64,000 nt of DNA. Source: Hetaerina americana. Taxonomy: Eukaryota; Arthropoda; Insecta; Odonata; Calopterygidae. The DNA is taken from the NCBI GenBank assembly GCA_022747635.1, contig JAKTNV010000042.1, positions 2,430,501 to 2,494,500 of the forward strand, written 5' to 3'. Positions 59,266 through 64,000 of this stretch are shown here, piece by piece (positions within the stretch are counted from its first letter, which is position 1; each line of letters begins with the position of its first letter). Below the pieces are notes generated by a model. It saw only the letters and a list, made by a program, of their open reading frames with translations, was not told the origin of the DNA and did no database searches. The position numbers were made by a program, and so were the translations under genes.

Positions 59266-59720
59266 ATGAGGTGAGAATAAATAATAAATGATACAAAGGT
59301 TATGAGTGTTCGAGATGGAGGAAAGTCAAGTTAAAAGCGTATAGGATGGTAGAAAACTAGAGTTGGTTGGAAGAGTTAACCTATCTCGGAATTGTTTTGG
59401 ACCAACATGGCCAAATTAATAGTAACGTTAGAAGAATGATTGCATTTAGGAAGAAGTTTACACAAAAAGTAAAGAATTGATGACAGGGACATCTGGTATG
59501 AATCCTAAGAAAAATCTTTAACACTTTTTGATATTAAGTGTCGTTTTGTTCGGCGTGGAAACATGGTCAATGAAGTAAGAGAATAGCCGTAGATTGAAGG
59601 AATTTGAAATGTGAGTGCGGAGAAGGATGAAACGGACAGAATGGAATGCAGACAAGGAAGTGAGGGAACAGAGGGGATTGTTGGGAGAAATAAAAATGAG
59701 GTAGGAAAGATGGAAGCAGA

Positions 59721-61375
59721 GCTTTTAGATTGGCAATGGGATTCAAAAGATTAGAAGGGATAACGTTACGCCAGCGAGGAAGGGGTTGAAATATGATAGG
59801 CGCGCAGGACGGAATTAAGACAGGAAGGAAGAATGTGGAGATGGGGAGGACCTTGCTTTAGTGTCAGGTTGTGTTTTGTTTGAGGTGTGAGGTGAGTGGC
59901 CAGGAGGCCAGGGGTGGAGACAGCAAGTGTTTGGAGGGGAAGGTGAGGAGAGGTAGTGTGATCTAAAAGTGTGGAGGCTGGGGATGGGACATCAATATTT
60001 ATGCATAATTGATATTCATACTTTGTTATCAATATTTACACCTTAATACCTGGTTCGAGGAAATATTTCTTTAACCATATGTGAGTTCTCACCTTGATGT
60101 AGCTAGCAAATTCGGGGAAGATTTCTCGTACTTTGACGTGACAACAACTGTCAAAAGGTTGTTAACGGAGGGTGGTGTCTTTTGTGGTTATGTAAGCATA
60201 TAAATTAAGTGAATGAAAAAATCTATGATGACTCTTCATGGAAAAGCCCTCGCAGATGTACTATAACTATTAAAAAGTAAAACAAATCAGTCCATTATCA
60301 CACTCCACTGGGGTGAATATTGAAAGGCGCCGGTGTGCCAAAGTTTTCACTAAGTGAGAGTAGTACAGTGTGCACGACGTGGAGTGAATAAAATTTGAAT
60401 TTGTGTAATTTCTATTGTGCTCACTAAAAATATAAACTGCGGTGTTGAAAGGAACTCATATTTTAAAGATTTTTCTAATCTTAATTCTATACTCAGATGC
60501 TAACAATTTCTCCATATAAGGAACTGACCACACATATACACTTATACACCTAATCCCAAGTTTTGGATAACGATAAAATTCAGAATCCATATTATATTTT
60601 CTTAAAAGTTTTTCTAAACGTGGAGAGCAAGAGTAATTAAGTAGACAACTTTGTTGCCTATTACTTATCGTGTATGCAAAGTTGTGCAAATTTTCAATAA
60701 CACATTCAATTAACATAAATTCTACAGAGAGAAACACCGCTGTAACTTTGAACCTTTCGTAACGTTTCGGCTAATTTGACGCCTACTTACATCAACGTTT
60801 CTTCGTGTTTTTAATCAAATTATCAATATTTTATCGCACTCCTCCATGTGTAGCTTTGACCACTGACATTAAATGACTTAATTTGTCTCATTTTATATTC
60901 GATATTTTATGAATTTCAGGAGAACCTGAAGGCATCACGTACCATCAGTTATATGCCATTCCATTGCTAGCATATTACTTGCCTTCAATCCGAATAAGGA
61001 AATACTCAGAACCTGTACTTTCATAATAAATTTTCTAATTCATAGCAAAATTATTGCTTCAACCATTTACAGAAGCACAAAAATGCTACCAGTCGAGGGG
61101 TAAGCTAATATGCATGGATGTCAGTTAATGTTTATCGAGCGAAGAGAAATAAAACATCTGCTCATGCACAAATCGCCATAAACCAGAACAAATGGAAGAG
61201 GTGTGGAATCAAACATTCACGAACTTATATAACTGTATTAATAGCTATGGAAACTTAATTATCCAATTAGTTTAGATGCCAAAAAAGATATTAAGCACAT
61301 ATTTGTTCGAGACAATTTACAGTTTTGAGCGAATGAGATAAAATTTCGTGAGAGAACAGTTAGCCACCAACCAAC
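59721..61375. other. Unannotated stretch
   Basis: Purine-rich at 59600-59960, then AT-rich. No supported gene; possibly more decayed RT 3' sequence just after 59720, but no motif is convincing. Confidence 0.45.
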
Positions 61376-61800
61376 CCCTCCGACCCCCCGCCCTGCCATC
61401 CCAGGCACTTTAGATAACCATCTTGATGAGCTCTTGGAGATAACTAATGCGGGAGCCCTGGCACCGCGAATAATGGGATTGGATTCCGCTCACCACCTCC
61501 CGACGCCCTCGCCCCAGGTGCCACGCGCGCTCCATCCCCGGGAAGCCGGGCTCCGTTTCGGGAGCGCTCGTCCCCCTCTCCCCCACAGACCCTCCCCCGA
61601 CAGACTGCACAATCTTAAGGTCAGCCGCTACTCGGACGACCACGCGGCCAAGTCACTGCATTTGAACGACTAGGGGTTTGAGGCTGCGCGACAACCAGGA
61701 GACGGATTACGGGCTTAAACATTTAGACGGTCCGAGTTTTGTGGCTCAGATCGGCGTCGAGGCGAACCGAGGGAGGGAGAGGAGCAGTATAAGGGGAAAT
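61376..61800. other. GC-rich, CpG-rich island
   Basis: Overlapping frames on both strands (77-79 codons) with no domain. Possibly regulatory, but unassigned. Confidence 0.4.
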
Positions 61801-63400
61801 GCGTTCGCCATTTAAGTTATGGTTCCGATCTCCGCCTGCGGCACAGGCTACGAGTTTGATCTGATGGGGAAAAGAGGAATGTAATTATGGCCCAGAACGC
61901 CCGAAACGCTCTTGATGCATTAAAAAAAAGATCGTCTCCACTACTCAGTTTTAGATTCAAAAGAATGACAGCAGAATATTTGAGAATTATAAATAATCTC
62001 GGAGGCCTTAACAAGTGTGTAAGCAAAGTTAAAAGGAAAATACAAACGAAAATAGTGTAGGACATGAAAAATCGTCCGCTACTGGCCTTAGTAAAGCAAC
62101 AAAATATGCTTCAAGTGAGTTTTGAGGACTAGTAACACCCTTAATTCCATTCCTCTATCTGCTCTAGTATATTACTTAGTTCCCCTTCCAAACCAAATGA
62201 TATCGGCATTTCCATTAATGCATATGGATGTCAAATCTCATATGAGAGAATGAAGCTGTAGTCTCCGGGGAGCATAGGATTGTACACACAATCAACAACA
62301 TTCCTATCGTTTTTCTTTCGGCAACGTTCCTCTTTATTATGCATAGGTAAAAACTTAAAATTAGATATAACCCAGGCTGATTAATTAATGATCGACTCAT
62401 AATTCTATTGAAACCCAGCAACCCCACACTATTGCCATCTTTTCAATTTTATATCTACTTTTTTATTTGATATTTTTATTTATTCCGCTTTTTCGACATT
62501 TAATTTCGTAAAATATACCAGTATTTCCTTTATGCGCCGGAATAAATTATATTAATTTGCATGAGGTATTTACCAGCTGGCGTTGCGGGAGCAGGTAAAA
62601 TATTTACGCAACTTCAGAATACCTGATTATGCAATATAAGAGAGGCAAAATGGGATTGACGGAAGTCTGAGAAGGAGTTTAATGCCATTTATTGCCAACA
62701 AGGTCGAAGTCGGGTCCAAGAATTGGTTATGGAACGAGAGTTTCAAAAAGAAGGGCAGGGTAGTAAAAGAATGACTCGATTGGGATTATCGAACCATGTC
62801 GGGAACTGACTGCTTCATTGTGCCTCGCAGCAGGACTTGAGGTGCTACGAAATGACGTTGGACGACTCTGCCAGACTTCCATTCTAAAAACTTCATTGCC
62901 TCCGAATGAAACCAATCACGCGACGATCATAATTCTTTTGCATAAACCAATTGAATAATATTTAATGCATTTATTCGAGTGAAAAAGCTACGAGCTAGTG
63001 AAATTAACGAGAGGAAAATGCGGTCAATAAAGTCACAATTTCAAATGAATAAAACGTTTACTGACAATTAGGTGTGGAAATATCCTTTTTAATTATTACC
63101 AAAAGATTAGAAACCGAATTACTCCATGGCATCTTTGAATAGTTTAGGTTACCTCAAAGAAGCAACAAAGGTGTGGCCCATCATTTCCACTCTACGTTGC
63201 ACTCATATTTACACTGAAGACTATTGTGTAAAGACTATATTTAAAAGTTTAATGTAGGATGAATGGAATTGTCAAAAGCAAATTCTTGGAGGAATTTATA
63301 AAACAATTTGAGCCTCGTACTCATCGCGATTGGAGATTTTTTAGTCCTGTCGATATCTAATGAATGACTCGGCCTTCGCCGTCAAAAGAAAATAGCGTCC
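61801..63400. other. Unannotated AT-rich stretch
   Basis: No supported gene. A box B-like motif with an extra base on the minus strand near 62800 lacks a box A. Confidence 0.5.
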
Positions 63401-64000
63401 GAAGGAGGAAGCATGAAAGCTATTAAAACTCGTCAAGAGAGATAGGAGGGAGTCGAAGAAGAGGGAAGATGAGAGGGAAAACTGAGATGAAGGGAAGTAG
63501 AGGGGATAATGGAGGGAGTGACGCGAAGCCAAATGGCGAGATGGCATCGATCCGAAGTTGGAGCCTCAATCTTTTTTCCTCTTCATAAATGACTTCTCTT
63601 TCCACATCAACAATGAGATGAGAATAAAAGCGACCGAAAAAAAGACAAAAATCAAGACGAAAACGGAGAAAAAGGGAGCCAGGTAGTTACACCTCCCCTA
63701 CCCCCGTGCCATCTTTCGCGGAGGGAGGGGAAATACCGAATTAAACCGTGAAATTGCGAAAGATTCCGAATTGAAAGGCAGGAGGAAAAAAAATCTGAGA
63801 AATTTTTTGCCCTCCCATGATCTCGGGCAATCTCTATTAAAGCACGCACGGATTTCGTTCCTTAATAGGCAGGGAAGGGAAGATTATGGAGAAAAAAAAG
63901 AGAGAATCACCGGAAAAAAATAAACTCTGGTCTTTCTTGCACCTTCTCCTACCCTGCCTGCAATCGCGTGCCAGAAACCACGCCGGGATGAAGAAGAGGG
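63401..64000. other. Purine-rich, GC-raised window end
   Basis: Plus strand rich in GGAGGGAG / GAAGAGGG units with A-runs. Minus-strand Ser/Leu/Pro-rich frames are composition artefacts. No supported gene. Confidence 0.45.

Larger units (their letters stand above)
58506..59720 (+). pseudogene. Decayed non-LTR retrotransposon RT, interrupted by repeat copies
   Basis: The first open piece (58506-58886) has V-R-Q-G-C-T-L-S-P-V-L-F-N-L-Y, the RT B block, then W-K-E-L-E-V-G-M-N and V-M-F-A-D-G, where the second catalytic Asp of FADD is replaced by Gly. Sequence related to 52.5 kb (58861-59155) and a tRNA-like repeat (59187-59263) follow. RT then resumes: L-E-E-L-T-Y-L-G-I-V-L-D at about 59369-59404 ending in a stop, and V-V-L-F-G-V-E-T-W-S-M-K at about 59541-59576. 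E-N-S-R-R-L-K-E-F-E-M and V-R-R-R-M-K-R-T-E-W-N-A-D come next, ending near 59702. Block order is that of a single RT. Several stops and the mutated FADD show it is dead. Confidence 0.8.

Overview
This is non-coding, repeat-rich eukaryotic nuclear DNA. The AT-rich background is broken by GC-rich islands, long (TA)n tracts and many transposable-element copies. A full-length mariner with an open transposase frame, a non-LTR LINE fragment, several decayed reverse-transcriptase (RT) relics and tRNA-derived short repeats suggest an invertebrate, most likely an arthropod. The sequence alone does not allow a species call. I see no prokaryotic gene layout, no rRNA, no intact tRNA and no CRISPR array. 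I found no convincing multi-exon host gene.

Layout. 1-135: remnant of a mariner-type transposase cut by the window edge. 0.4-19.4 kb: mostly unannotated, with a (TA)n tract, one tRNA-like repeat (about 2.65-2.93 kb), GC-rich islands (about 3.0, 8.5-9.9, 12.3, 14.6, 16.3-16.9 and 18.1 kb) and a hairpin repeat at 15.64 kb. 19481-20818: complete mariner with matching 29-bp terminal repeats and an uninterrupted 357-residue DD34D transposase on the minus strand. 20.8-26.3 kb: microsatellites, two copies of a repeat bounded by (TA)n on both sides, copies of a foldback family, and an RT 3'-terminal relic. 26.7-31.4 kb: a tRNA-derived SINE and a 135-bp near-perfect hairpin. 31364-32722: 5'-truncated LINE with an intact C-terminal RT frame. 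33-45 kb: mostly empty, with three hairpin repeats at 38.9-40.3 kb and a GC-rich island at 43.1-43.9 kb. About 45.9 kb: a possible signal-peptide exon followed by a strong splice donor. 46.5 kb: second copy of the 26.8-kb SINE. 50.8-51.6 kb: GC-rich, promoter-like island. 52.5-59.7 kb: cluster of RT relics, a perfect 214-bp palindrome made of foldback-family arms, a tRNA-like sequence framed by inverted repeats, and a further tRNA-like repeat. 59.7-64 kb: mostly unannotated, with two GC-rich islands.

There is no operon-like cooperation between genes. The main internal logic is repeat biology. One element (the mariner) could encode its own mobility. Several short elements combine inverted arms with tRNA-like Pol III box B sequences. 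At least six hairpin-type loci carry an ordered CTGANGA / stem / GAAA-like core resembling the conserved core of hammerhead ribozymes, but folding and cleavage-site checks could not be run here.
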